Source of the DNA: Balaenoptera acutorostrata | Lineage: Eukaryota; Chordata; Mammalia; Artiodactyla; Balaenopteridae | DNA: 64,000 nucleotides | Assembly: GCF_949987535.1 (NCBI RefSeq) | Contig: NC_080072.1 | Location: forward strand, 53,450,356-53,514,355 | Direction of reading: 5' to 3' | Shown here: positions 16,035 through 27,159 of the stretch, piece by piece | How positions within the stretch are numbered: the first letter of the stretch is position 1 | Layout: each line of letters starts with the position of its first letter | Position numbers and translations under genes: made by a program | Notes under the pieces: generated by a model | Told to the model about the DNA's origin: nothing | Seen by the model: only the letters and a program-made list of their open reading frames with translations | Databases searched by the model: none

Positions 16035-16392
16035 TGTAAGAAGTTTTTTGATTGCTAACTCTATCTACTTATTATAGGTATATTCAAATTTTCTATTTCT
16101 TCTTGAGTTAGTTTTGGTAGTTTGTATCTTTCTTGGAATTTATCCATTTCATCTAGGTTATCTAATTTGTTGGCATATAACTGTTCACAGTATTCCCTTA
16201 TAATCCTGTTTATTTCTGTAAGGTCTTCTTCACTCCTGATTTTAATAATTTGAGCCTTCTTTTTTCTTGATTAGTCTAACTTTAGGTTTGTCAATTTTGC
16301 TGATCTTCTCTAAGAACCACTTTTGGTTTCACTGAATTTCTTGTTTTTCTGTTCTCTCTTCCATATATTTCTGCTCTAATCTTTATTAGCTA

Positions 16393-16940
16393 CTGAATTA
16401 AGCACGTCTTTATTTTCTGTATTTTTGTTGTCCTGACACCTGGGGCCTTCCTTATACTGGAGGGACTGGCCATCCCAGGGTTTGCCAATTCCTAGAGAAG
16501 TAAAACTTGCCTGTGGAGGGCCTTTCATATGAAAACCAACCAATCCAAACCCATAACCCAACCACCTCCTCTATCACACTCAGGGTCATTACTCCCCTGC
16601 CCTAATCACACTAGGGCCAAGTAGCAGACAACTAGGAACAGCCCCTACAGCCCAGAGACCAGTGAAATTACTTGAAGTAGGCAATCCTATATTTCCTTAC
16701 CTGGTCTTACCCATCCTTCCCACAGAAATCACAATAAAGGCTAGTGCCTATATTTCCTGCCCACCCCCCCCTTCACCTCCTGACCAATACCAGTACTTCT
16801 TCCATGTGCCCCCCTCCTATGGTCTGGAGTGTCCCTTCCTCTTGAGATCTGTGAGTATAGTAAACTATCTTTACAATGGCCATCATCTCCTGATATGTCG
16901 GCCTCACCACACCTGAATAATAAAACCTACATTTTAAAGT
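16393..16940 (+). mobile_element. Probable solitary LTR (class I ERV-like) inside L1
   Basis: About 550 nt of GC-richer sequence interrupts L1 ORF2, which continues on both sides. It ends with an ERV-LTR-like segment: CTGGAGTGTCCCTTCCTCTT, TAAACTATCTTTACAATGGC, TGTCGGCCTCACCACACC and AATAATAAAACC. No internal retroviral genes are present, so only a solitary LTR remains. Exact ends and family are uncertain, and a non-autonomous element is possible. Confidence 0.5.
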
Positions 16941-17240
16941 AGTTTCTTACTTCTGCTTGCTTTAGGTTTACTTTTCTTTTTCTAGTTTCTTAGGATAGAA
17001 GATTAAATTACTGATTTAATGTATCTTTTCTTTTCCTTATAACACTGCTTTAGCTATATCCCATAAGTTTTGGTATGCTGTGGGTTTTTTTTTTTTATTT
17101 ATCTAGAAGTATTTTTCTAATTTCCCTTGTGATTGTCTTTGACCCACTGGTTATTTAGGAATGAGTTATTTAATTTTCCACATATGTGTGAACTTCCCAA
17201 ATCTCCTTCTGTTAATGATTTCTAATTATAGTACTCACTT
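16941..17240 (-). mobile_element. L1 ORF2 fragment, continuation of 14990-16392
   Basis: L1 sequence resumes (CTAGTTTCTTAGGATAGAAG; TATCCCATAAGTTTTGGTAT; CACTGGTTATTTAGGAATGA) in reverse orientation, completing the interrupted element. Confidence 0.8.
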
Positions 17241-17575
17241 ATTCTTGACTTCAAGTATAGATGAAAATGTCATAGAATCCTAGACTTGGAGGAAATCTCT
17301 CCAAGAGAATAGCTATAATCACTCTTACTTCTATCCCAGATGGTATTAGCAATAATCTTTCAATAGACTTTGGAACAGAAGCTAAAGAAATCAAATGAAA
17401 AAGTTGAGGACTATGAGCATCATCAGTTATACTTCGTATTTATATAGAATTTTACAGATTACAGAAAATGCTTTTATATCCATGTCTGAATGTAAATAAA
17501 TGCATTTTTAAAAGGACCTTGAGTATTACTTGTAACACATAAGAGACAACTAGTAGGTTGGCAAAAACAAAATAC

Positions 17576-17634
17576 CTGATAGGTGTTGTCAAAACTGTCA
17601 TACATGAATCTGGTAATCAGTGATGTCTTTCCAA
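17576..17634 (-). CDS. RAB6A: RAB6A coding exon 2 (residues 24-43)
   Basis: The 59-nt exon completes V24 and encodes [19 protein letters not shown]. It carries the second half of the P-loop with K26 and T27, which bind the nucleotide phosphates and magnesium, and leads into switch I. The acceptor reads TTTTCATTTCAG before TTGGAAAG and the donor is CAG|GTATTTTG. The exon matches Rab6A at every residue I can compare. It ends in phase 0, matching the start of exon 3. A CHR SINE begins only 186 nt upstream on the transcript side (17820-18129). Confidence 0.97.
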
Positions 17635-17819
17635 CTGAAATGAAAAGAAAAAAAAGATTGATTCAGTTAACACATTAAATTGGGTTCTCAAGCAATTTTT
17701 CTACAGAGAACTGCAATTCAATTCATTGGGAAATATCTGCAACGGTTCTACTAACAATAATTTACAAACATACAGCCCTGAGTTTGTTGAAATGTTTTTC
17801 TTTAATAACAGATAATCTC

Positions 17820-18129
17820 GGGACTTCCTTGGTGGTCCAGTGGGTAAGACTCTGCGCTCCCAATGCAGGGGGCCTGGGTTCGATCCTGGTTGGGGAACTA
17901 GATCCCACATGCATGCCGCAACTAAGAAGCCCACAGGCCGCAACTAATAAGCCCACATGCCACAAACAGAGCCCGCATGTTGCAACTAAACATGCTGCAA
18001 TGAAGATCCCGTGTGCCGCAACTAAGACTCAGCACAGCCAAAACAACTAAATAAGTTCTTCTTCCCCACCCCCCTTCCTCTTCCTCTCCTCCTCCTTATA
18101 AAAAAAACCCAAGCAAACAAACAAACAAA
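17820..18129 (+). mobile_element. CHR SINE with pyrimidine-rich tail insert
   Basis: A variant with 'ccgcaacta' units. Between body and terminal A/C tail is a CT-rich stretch (18055-18097). AGATAATCTC is duplicated at 17810 and 18130. It sits 186 nt from RAB6A exon 2. Confidence 0.92.
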
Positions 18130-18604
18130 AGATAATCTCTCAAATTGAGAGCACAGGTAAAAGAATATTTATTGATTTAAGAGGTGAGGAAAATGAAGAG
18201 AAAAGATGGAGGAAAACAATCAGTTATGCTGACATCTCTAATTCACAAAAGGCAAGCAGATATTTACTTGAGCCCTAACAAAAAGAACTAGGATTACACT
18301 GGGAAGAAATTATAGTTAACTTCCTGGACAGTAACCTGGGGAAAATGAGGGTCAGGTCCACTTCATTCAGTGAATCAAAGCTTAATCTCGGGAAGTATAA
18401 AACTAAATATGAAGAGTTCTAGGAGAGGTATGAGGGCTGCAAGAACTCGACTGTTTAAGAGTAAGAATGAAATGACATGGAAAATTGTTTTGAAACTCAT
18501 TTCAGGATCCGATCTCTATTCTTTGGCAGGGCAATCCCAAAGATTCATAATACTACTTTGTATTGGTATTTTTAAGTTAATCCACATGAAAGTGCCACTA
18601 GGTA

Positions 18605-18730
18605 GAAAATAGTGGTATACTGCCAATATCCTTACCAATGGGCACAGTGTTCAAGGGCAAGAACCATATCTAATTTTCCTATATGTCCAGTAGCTTGACA
18701 TAGATTCAATAAATACTAAATGAATACAAG
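18605..18730 (+). mobile_element. L2 3' end fragment
   Basis: AGGGCAAGAACCATATCTAA and ATTCAATAAATACTAAATGA match the L2 3' end. Confidence 0.65.
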
Positions 18731-18858
18731 AAATTATATCAATTAGAAAAGAACCGAGCAAATAAATATCTCAAATGCTCTCCCAAATGTAAATATTTTT
18801 GGGAGAAAAAAAACAATACCTAGTCACTCATATTTTTGTATGAATTTAAGTAACTTTT

Positions 18859-19059
18859 TTTTAAATAAAATACTTATTTATTTATTTATTTATTTATGGC
18901 TGTGTTGGGTCTTTGTTTCTGTGCAAGGGCTTTCTCTAGTTGTGGCTCACGGGCCTAGTTGCTCCGCGGCATGTGGGATCTTCCCATACCAGGGCTCTAA
19001 CCCGTGTCCCCTACATTGGCAGGCAGATTCTCAACCACTGTGCCACCAGGGAAGCCCCA
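18859..19059 (-). mobile_element. CHR-2-like SINE with internal deletion
   Basis: About 100 nt of the central body are missing. The target AATTTAAGTAACTTTT is duplicated at 18843 and 19060. Confidence 0.92.
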
Positions 19060-20080
19060 AATTTAAGTAACTTTTGATTTCAACTTTTGATTTTTAGAGA
19101 CCTGATCGTGGCCTCGTAAAATGTCCTCCATCCATGTGCCATACGAAAACCTGAGGAAAAAACTGAGCCAAAGAAGGAAGAATCCCATAAAATCACCTAC
19201 TCCCAAACGTCTTATTTTAAAGAATCTAAAATAGCAGGTTGAACAGCTAAAGCTAGTTTCCCTAGACCCTGGTCAAAAGCAAACTGATGTTTGGGAAGAA
19301 GTCTCTTTTTGGAGCAATGAGTAGACCTATGCATTTCTTCATTAGTAAATAGTACATACAGTTTTTATTTTGTTTTGAAAAATGTCCCTCCTTTTTTATA
19401 TAACAGAGCAAAATGCATGTTACAAAGCGGGCAACACAGAAAAGACCAAGAACAAAGTGAAAATTAGGTATATCCTACCACCTATACATAACTAACATTA
19501 AAACTTTGGTATATGTTTTTCCAAAATATTTTTTATATATACGAATACATATGTATTTAAAGGCAAAACCCTAGAACCAATCATAGTAAAGTCAGGAACA
19601 ATACACATACTACTATTATTTAACACTGATCAGAATCTATAAAAAGTAAATCTAAAAATCTGAAGAGATAAAAGGCAAAATAGTGGTGGGGGAAACAGTG
19701 GTGGAGAAAAGCAAAGGAGCTTCATTATAAATAAAATATATAGTGAAGAAATACAAAATAGCTTGTTTGTTGAAACAGTTTTTACTCAAAAGATTAAATT
19801 TTCATTATTAAGCATTTTAAATATGATTCTTCAATATGGGATCCTTGTAAATTTATTGTTGTTTACCCCAAAACCTTCTGTAAAATGGTATGTAAACTTA
19901 TGATTTGCTTAATGCTTGTTTTCCCTGATCATAAGCTCTATAATTGTCCTGTTTAGTCCACATCATCAGAGTTTGACACTGCTTGTCACATCACACTAAG
20001 CAAACAACACCTTTGCCGAACTGATATTCAACTCTTTTTCAAACGACAAAAAATAGGTATCTAGGATTATTCAAAAAAAA

Positions 20081-20427
20081 AAAAATCTTTTTTTTTTTTT
20101 TTGGCTGTGTTGGGTCTTCGTTGCTGTGTGCAGGCTTTCCCTAGTTGCGGCGAGCAAGGGCTACTTTTTGTTGCGGTGCACGGGCTTCTCATTGCAGTGG
20201 CTTCTCTTGTTGTGGATCACAGGCTCTAGGCACGTGGGCTTCAGCAGTTGTAGCACGCAGGCCCTAGAGTGCGTGGGCTTCAACAGTTGTGGCGCATGGG
20301 CTCAGGAGTTGTGGTGCACAGGCTTAGTTGTTCCGTGGCATGTGGGATCTTCCCGGACCAGGGATTGAACCTGTGTCCCCTTCATTGGCTGGTGGATTCT
20401 TAACCACTGCACCACCAGGGAAGTCCC
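20081..20427 (-). mobile_element. CHR SINE, long variant, abutting L1
   Basis: Reverse long variant whose head ends exactly where L1 ORF2 sequence begins. I see no target duplication, suggesting a later deletion or rearrangement at the junction. Confidence 0.9.
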
Positions 20428-22150
20428 TCACTGTAGTTTTGATTTGCATTTCTCTAATAATTAGCGATGTTGAGCATCTTTTCATGTACCTCGTGGCCAT
20501 CTGTATGTCTTCATTGGAGAAACGTCTATTTAGGTCTTACGCGCATTTTTTGATCAGATTTTTTTTTTGATATTGAGCCATATGAGCTGTTTGTAAATTT
20601 TGGAGATTAATCCCTTGTCGGTCAGGATGCATCGTTTGCAAATACCTTCTTCCATTCTCTGGGTTGCCTTTTTGTTTTGTTTATAGTTTGCTGTGCAAAA
20701 GCTTTTGAGTTTAATTAGGTCCCATTTGTTTGTTTTTATTTCCATTACTCTAGGAGATGGATCGAAAAAGATATTGCTGCAATTTATGTCAAACAGTGTT
20801 CTGCCTATATTTTCCTCCAAGAATTTTATAGTATCTGGTCTTTCACTTAGGTCTTTAATCCATTTTGAGTTTATTATGGTGTTAAAAAATGTTCTAATTT
20901 CATTTTTTTTTTACCTGTAGCTGTCCAGTTTTCCCAGCACCATTCATTGAAGAGACTGTCTTTTCTCCATTGTACAGTCTTGCCTCCTTTGTCATAGATT
21001 AATTGACCACAGGTTCATGGGTTTATTTCTGGGCTTTCTATACTGTTCCATTGATCTATAGTTCTATTTTTGTGCCAGTACCATACTGTTTTGATGACTG
21101 TAGCTTTGTAGTATAGTCTGAAGTCAGGGAGCCTGATTCCTCCAGTTCCGTTTTTCTTTCTCAAGATTGCTTTGGCTATTCACCATCTTTTGTGTTGCCA
21201 TACAAATTTTAAGATTTTTTTGTTCTAGTTCTGTGAAAAATGCCATTGGTAATTTGACAGGGATTGCAATGAATCTGTAGATTGCCTTGGGTAGCACTGT
21301 CATTTTGACAATACTGATTCTTCCAATCCAAGAACATGGTATATCTCTCCATCCGTTTGTGTTGTCTTTGATTTCTTTCATCAGCGTTTTATAGTTTTCG
21401 GAGTGCAGGTCTTTTTCCTCCTTAGGTAGGTTTATTCCTAGGTATTTTATTCTCTTTGATGTAATGGTAAATGGGACTTTTTCCTTTAATTTCTCTTTCT
21501 GATCTTTCGTTGTTAGTGTATAGAAATGCAACAGATTCCTGTGAATTTATTTTGTATCCCGCAACTTTACCAAATTCACTGATGAGCTCTTGTAGTTTTC
21601 TAGTAGCATCTTTAGGATTTTCTATGTATAGTATCATGTCATCTGCAAAAAGTGACAGTTTTACTTCTTTTCCAATTTGGATTCCCTTTATTTTTTCTTC
21701 TCTGACTGCTGTGGCTGGGACTTCCAAAACTATGTTGAATAAAAGTGGCGAGAGTGGACATCCTTGTCTTGTTCCTGATCTTAGAGGAAATGCTTTCAGC
21801 TTTTCACCGTTGAGTATGATGTCAGTTGCAGATCTGTCATACATGGCCTTTATTATGTTGAGGTATGTTCTCTCTATACCCACTTTCTGGAGATTTTTAT
21901 CATAAATGGGTGTTGAATTTTGTCAAAAGCCTTTTCTGCATCTATTGAGATGATCATATGGCTTGTATTCTTCAATCTGTTGATGTGGTGAATCACACTG
22001 ATTGATTTGCAGATACTGAAAAATCCTTGCATCCCTAGGATAAATCACACTTGATCATGGTTATGATCCTTTTAATGTATTGTTGGATTTCTTTTGCTAG
22101 TATTTTGTTGAGTTTTGCATCTCTCTCTGTTCATCAGTGATATTGGTGAT
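20428..22150 (-). mobile_element. L1 LINE, ORF2 reverse transcriptase to C-terminal region, broken
   Basis: Minus-strand frames give the L1 ORF2 reverse transcriptase, including [19 protein letters not shown] and the catalytic FADD motif (near 21640), then downstream ORF2 sequence ([32 protein letters not shown]). The frame is broken into at least three pieces, so it is inactive. Both ends are inside the element: the left end stops within ORF2 next to a SINE, and the right end abuts an L1 3' end in the opposite orientation (22150-22240). Confidence 0.93.
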
Positions 22151-22240
22151 GGTTGCACAACTCTGTGAATATACTAAAAACTACTGAATTGTACACTTTA
22201 AATGAGTGAATTGTATATGATTATTTTAAAAAACTTTAAA
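22150..22240 (+). mobile_element. L1-type 3' end, opposite orientation to its neighbour
   Basis: The stretch GATGGTTGCACAACTCTGTG through the ACTGAATTGTACACTTTAAA segment and A-rich end is typical of older mammalian L1 3' UTRs. It is joined directly to the inverted ORF2 segment at 20428-22150. Confidence 0.65.
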
Positions 22241-22924
22241 TTTCCTCTAGAATTTATTGCAGTTACCATGTTATAACAAAAGCAGATCATTCTTAATGTG
22301 TTAATTTCATTTACACATTTAAATAAAAATATATGATCCCCATCACATAAACAGATAATTCTAAATCTACTTTGAAGTTTAATCAATCAATAAGTATCTT
22401 TTTGGAAATTGTACCTAGTATCATATTATACCAAAGATAAGACTGCTGTCCTCACAGAATACATGGATCATTGGTAATCAATCTTTAAACTAGTGAATGT
22501 CATTAATACATTGGGAAATATTGGAAAACTAACAAATTTATCTAGACATTGTTTATCTTGCCCTTCTGAGAGACTTGTAGATCTAGATGAGATTAGTTTG
22601 GAAATGGGGTCTCGTTTAGTCCAGAAAATCTTCAAAGTCCAATATAATTCTCAGCTAATCAGAGACTAAAGAACCTTTATAAGGAGAAGTAGGCTTGGAA
22701 ATCAACCAGTCTTATTTTGAATTAGCATGTTTTAGTCAAAGTATGGAATTAATGATCAAGTATCAGTCAGGAATTTCTGTAATATACTCCAATGCCAAGT
22801 GACCACTAACATTCTATTTCCTACTAAAATAATTCCTTGATAAGAGGTAGAAGGCAATATTCTTTATTGCCAGCTATAAAATAAATTACACTCCAATACC
22901 TATGAGCTCTAAAGATAAATCTTT

Positions 22925-24400
22925 TTTTAAATATAAGAAACTCACTAAATCAAATGAATACTAATTAAAGCAAATGTAGTGTACATAAAACTGAGGTAAG
23001 AGACCTCTAATTACACAGGAAATCTATGAAATGTTTAATCATTTTAAGAGAAGAATTATTTTTCCAGTAGCCCCACTGCTTTGAATATCATCTTCATGAG
23101 CCTGGGCCACCTTCTCCAATGGAATCTGAGGACCTAATACTGGTCTCAACCAACCAATTTCCATTCCGGCTTGAGGGCTGCTGCAAACTGCTGAAATTCC
23201 TCCTTGGTGGATGAATAGAGAGCAACTCCTATTATGCTAGATTCCTTTGCCATGGTGTCTCCCGTGGGTTTATTTCAACAGGACCTCTGCTGCCAACAAC
23301 TATTACTCATTCTCCATGTGACAAAGATTCAAATCATTGCTAAGATTTACATTAGCTAACATTTCAATAATCACATCAACTCCTTTTCACCAACAGATTT
23401 CTTAATTTTATCAATATAATTAGCTTCTTTGTGATTAATCACTTCGTGGGCCCCATTTTGCAAAACAGTGTTTTGTCCTTCCTCAGTACCAGCTGTGCCC
23501 AAAACCTTTAAGCCATAAGCTCTAGCAATCTGGCATGCTGCTATCCCAACTCCTCCACTAGCTCCATGAACCAGAACACTTTCTCCAGCTTTCACACAGG
23601 CACTGTGGAGCAGAGCTCAATAAGCAGTAAAATATGGGATACTGATGGCAGCTCCTTGTTTAAAGTCCAGTTTTTCTGGCAGTGTGTAAACAGGGTAATT
23701 GGCTGCCAGAGCATACTCTGCGTAGCCCCCAGAGATCGTGCTGGTAGTGAAAACTCTGTCACCTTTCTTGAAAGCAGATACACATTCTCCAACAGTTTCT
23801 ATTATCCCAGCCACATCTAATCCAGGAGTATAAGGTAGAAGTGGTTTTCTACTGTAGGTACAAGAGTGAATTTGTGTGTCCACTGGGTTTACACTACATG
23901 CTTGGACTTTGATTAGAACCTGATGGTCTTTCGGAATCGGTACGGCAACATTCGACTGGAGTTTCATCACTTCTGGTCCACGAATTAAAAAACTCTAATA
24001 GCAGGCTTCCTTGGGGGCACAGTGGTTGAGAATCTGCCTGCCAATGCAGGGGACAAGGGTTCGAGCTCTGGTCTGGGAAGACCCCACATGCCGCGGAGCA
24101 ACTAGGCCCGTGAGCCACAACTACTGAGCCTGCGTGTCTGGAGCCTGTGCTCCGCAACAAGAGAGGCCGCGATAGTGAGAGGCCCGCGCACCGTGATGAA
24201 GAGTGGCCCCTGCTTGCCGCAACTAGAAAGAAAAGCCCTCGCACAGAAACGAAGACCCAACACAGCCAATAAATAAATAATTAATTAATTAAAAAACAAA
24301 AAAAAAACTCTAATAGCTCTCATCAACCTCTGTTCCGTCACCATGGTGATCTAGATACGAGTTCTAGAGTGGGAAATCAAAATCTGCGAGAGCTCCTCAG
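22925..24400 (-). pseudogene. Processed CRYZ (zeta-crystallin/quinone oxidoreductase) pseudogene
   Basis: Read on the minus strand, this is an intronless copy of CRYZ, whose product is an NADPH quinone oxidoreductase of the zinc-free MDR family. Matching stretches run from the N-terminus (MVTEQRLMRAIRVF, ATG near 24343) through [23 protein letters not shown] and the Rossmann segment [20 protein letters not shown] to the C-terminus [12 protein letters not shown] (stop near 23037). It is dead: an in-frame TGA replaces the arginine after PYFTAY, a one-base deletion follows VGEK, more frame breaks occur toward the C-terminus, and a SINE (24002-24301) splits it near the start. Absence of introns marks it as an L1-mediated retrocopy. 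The outer ends are estimates; the left edge may be the short T run at 22921-22928. It lies in RAB6A intron 1, in the same orientation as RAB6A. Confidence 0.9.
24002..24301 (+). mobile_element. CHR-2-like SINE splitting the CRYZ pseudogene
   Basis: Antisense to the pseudogene, inserted a few codons after its ATG. AAAAAACTCTAATAG is duplicated at 23987 and 24302. Confidence 0.95.
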
Positions 24401-24472
24401 ATTCCATGGAAAAAAGGGCTGTGTGATGTACAATTTCATCTCAATAAAGCTGTTATTAAAAATCTATCATGG

Positions 24473-24681
24473 ATTTCCCTGGTGACTCAGTGGTTACGAA
24501 TCCCCCTGCCAATGCAAGGGACGCCTAGAGCCCGTGCTCCACAACAACAGAAGCCACCGCAATGAGAAGCCTGCACACCACAATGAAGAGTAACCCCCGC
24601 TCGCCACAACTAGAGAAAGCCCGCGCACATCAACGAAGGCCCAACACAGCCATAAATAAATAAATAAATAGACAGATAAAT
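24473..24681 (+). mobile_element. CHR SINE with internal deletion
   Basis: The first part of the body is missing, so the head joins directly to CGCCTAGAGCCCGTGCTCCA. Flanked by AAAATCTATCATGG and AAAATCCATCGTGG. Confidence 0.9.
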
Positions 24682-24695
24682 AAAATCCATCGTGG

Positions 24696-24800
24696 TGATT
24701 ATTGTACAACAATGTGAAATACTTAATGCCACTGAACTGTACACATAGAAATAAGTTAAAATGGTAAATTTTACTATGTATAATAATTTTAATACTGGAG
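24696..24800 (+). mobile_element. L1-type 3' end fragment
   Basis: AATGCCACTGAACTGTACAC followed by AAAATGGTAAATTTTACTAT resembles older L1 3' UTR ends. The CHR SINE 24473-24681 is inserted beside it; similar sequence (CATCTCAATAAAGCTGTTAT) lies on its other side at 24430-24458. Confidence 0.6.
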
Positions 24801-25507
24801 CACCAAAGATAACTAAAAAAAAGGGCTGATAATATATTAAAGATTAAGGAACTAATTATTGGGCCTCTAGAAGACCAAGGTATACTAATTTAAGAGATAA
24901 CTTCTGTAAGTGGTAAAGTAATTCCTCACATAATATACTCTTCAAGAGTACTTAGGATTCAAAGATTATAAGACTAATGTTTGCATAAAAGGAGAAGTCT
25001 CAATTATTCTACAACCTATATAAATGAACATTTATGAACTGCTTCATAATCTGGTCAGTTATATTGGTCAGATAATACTGAAACAGAGAAGATATTTATA
25101 TTTTCTAATTTTCCCCCCCAAAATAAGCCCTTATAAAAGATTAATGTGCTATGATAATAATAGTACCTTAAATCAGATGCTATGATTTTAGTAAGAGTTA
25201 AGCATAAAAATACAACAAACACACAAAAACAACACTATCTGTAGTCCATCATGGTAACGAAGACACCTGAAAAAGGTACCTAGGGACCACAGCAAAAAAG
25301 CTCAGCTGCAAGCAAAACTCACTGCAATATCACAGCCAAGATGTCTCACCTAGGTGATGCAATTCTACAGCAAAAGAGAAAATCAATTAAACCAAGCTAA
25401 CATTACTCCAATGCAGCAAACCTAGTCAACAACACTGAAGTTCAATAAAGCTAGTAGCTTTTCTCTAAAGACCTAAATTGAATAAAGATTTCGTTTTTCC
25501 TAAAGCT

Positions 25508-26042
25508 TAAAAAAAAAGGAAGAAATGGAATATTACTCAGCCATAAAAAGAAATGAAATTGAGTTATTTGTAGTGAGGTGGATGGACCTAGAGTCTGTCA
25601 TACAGAGTGAAGCAAGTCAGAAAGAGAAAAACAAATACTGTATGCTAACACATATATATGGAATCTAAAAAAAAAAAAAAGGTTCTGAAGAACCTAGGGG
25701 TAGGACAGAAATAAAGAAGCAGACATAGAGAATGGACTTGAAGACACAGGGAGGGGGAAGAGTAAGCTGGGATGAAGTGAGAGAGTGACATGGACATATA
25801 TACACTACCAAATGTAAAACAGATAGCTAGTGGGAAGCAGTCGCATAGCACAGGGAGATCAGCCCGGTGCTTTGTGACTACCTAGAGGGGTGGGATAGGG
25901 AGGATGGGAGGGAGATGCAAGAGGGAGAAGATATGGGGATATATGTATATGTAGAGCTGATTCACTTTGTTATAAAGCAGAAACTAACACACCATTGTAA
26001 AGCAATCATACTCCAATAAAGATGATTTAAAAAAAAAAAAAA
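25508..26042 (+). mobile_element. L1 3' end (ORF2 tail and 3' UTR)
   Basis: It begins GAAATGGAATATTACTCAGC and ends TAAAGCAATCATACTCCAAT AAAGATG plus an A run. A close relative of its 3' half is the separate insertion at 34217-34406. It looks comparatively young for this window. Confidence 0.92.
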
Positions 26043-26897
26043 GAATAAGAGAACTACAACTACACTTGTACAATCACATTCAAAAACGGGGAGAATGAAT
26101 TTGGTTGTATAAAATATTTGCTGAATAAGTAATTTCACATCTATGGCTCAAAAGTTGTTTTTTAATAAGTATGATTTATTTCTTTATAATAATATTTATG
26201 TTAAAGGCATTACACCTATGATATGAGTTTCCAAGATGATGAAATGGAGACATCCAAAGTAAAAACAAAAATATTTGACTACACAAAACGTGAAGACAGA
26301 AAAGATATTCACATAAAGGTAATGACCCACTGGCTACTCTTATCAAAGATGAATAAAACATAAACAAATATATTAATTCTTGGATGGCTACTATTTCTCA
26401 CTTCATTCCAAAACTTCCAAGTGCTAGGAAACAAGGAGGTTGGAGGATGAGAATGAAAAACAAATGTAAGTAAGGCCTTGAACGCAAAGGAGTTTACAAC
26501 AGCTGAAAGAGGGTGAACAAGAGAATAAAACACTGTGCAAAGAAAGTGTCCATCCTCTATACTGCCAGAGATACCTTTCAACAATTTATAAACATTCCAA
26601 GGCTCCCCAGTCTCCATAAGCTAAAGATCCTTAGCAGGCATTCAAACTTGAGCTTAGCCTTTCTAGTCTCATCTCCTAACCTTGCCAAACACAAATACCA
26701 TCTGACAATGATGGAAAGCTATTGGTTATTCTTCAAGCATAACAGGTTCCTTGGAGCCTCTGAGATTTTGCTCATGTAACCCAGTTTTGTGGAACTTTTC
26801 TTTCCTGGTTACATTATGAACTTATGAACTCAGTACCAGATATGGTTCTACCTGGAGGAGAGAAAAACTAAATTACCTCTCAAAACTACTTTCAGCC
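26043..26897. other. RAB6A intron 1 stretch, nothing recognised
   Basis: Open frames of up to about 100 codons occur on both strands here but overlap each other and show no domain or conserved motif. Confidence 0.5.
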
Positions 26898-27016
26898 AAG
26901 CTCCCTGGTGGCCTAATGGTTAGGATTCCAGGCTTTCACTGCCATGGCCCAGGTTCAATCCCTGTTCAGGGAACTCAGGTTCCCGCAAGGCATGCAGGGT
27001 GACCAAAAAAAAAAAA
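26898..27016 (+). mobile_element. Short CHR-1-like SINE
   Basis: A diverged head-only copy with A tail; AAACTACTTTCAGCC and AAATTACTTTCAGCC flank it. Confidence 0.9.
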
Positions 27017-27159
27017 AAATTACTTTCAGCCTAAGATTGTATTTCTAGAAGTATTTTAGATGGCAGCAGGGCTTTTATTTTATTCCTACAACAAAGTTAA
27101 CATTCATCTATGAATGTATCTTAAGGATAAAATGACAAGTTGGACTAATTAAAAAAGAT

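Larger units (their letters stand above)
14990..16392 (-). mobile_element. L1 ORF2 fragment interrupted by two SINEs
   Basis: Reverse-strand L1 ORF2 sequence aligned with and extending 5' of 21740-21950 (CATCCTTGTCTTTTTCTTGA; AATGCTTTTTCTGTGTCTAT). It is split by CHR SINEs at 15207-15344 and 15734-16034, each with clear target duplications. The same L1 resumes after an LTR-like insert at about 16940. Confidence 0.88.
18130..20080. other. RAB6A intron 1 sequence next to exon 2
   Basis: Apart from an L2 end (18605-18730) and a CHR SINE (18859-19059) I see nothing recognisable. Confidence 0.5.

Noticed and set aside
21124..21883. A reverse transcriptase gene as a possible active element or retron
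   Set aside because: It is a standard L1 ORF2 fragment with broken frames and truncated ends.
23371..23970. A functional CRYZ-like gene
   Set aside because: The in-frame stop, frameshifts, absence of introns and a SINE inserted near the start codon show that it is a dead retrocopy.
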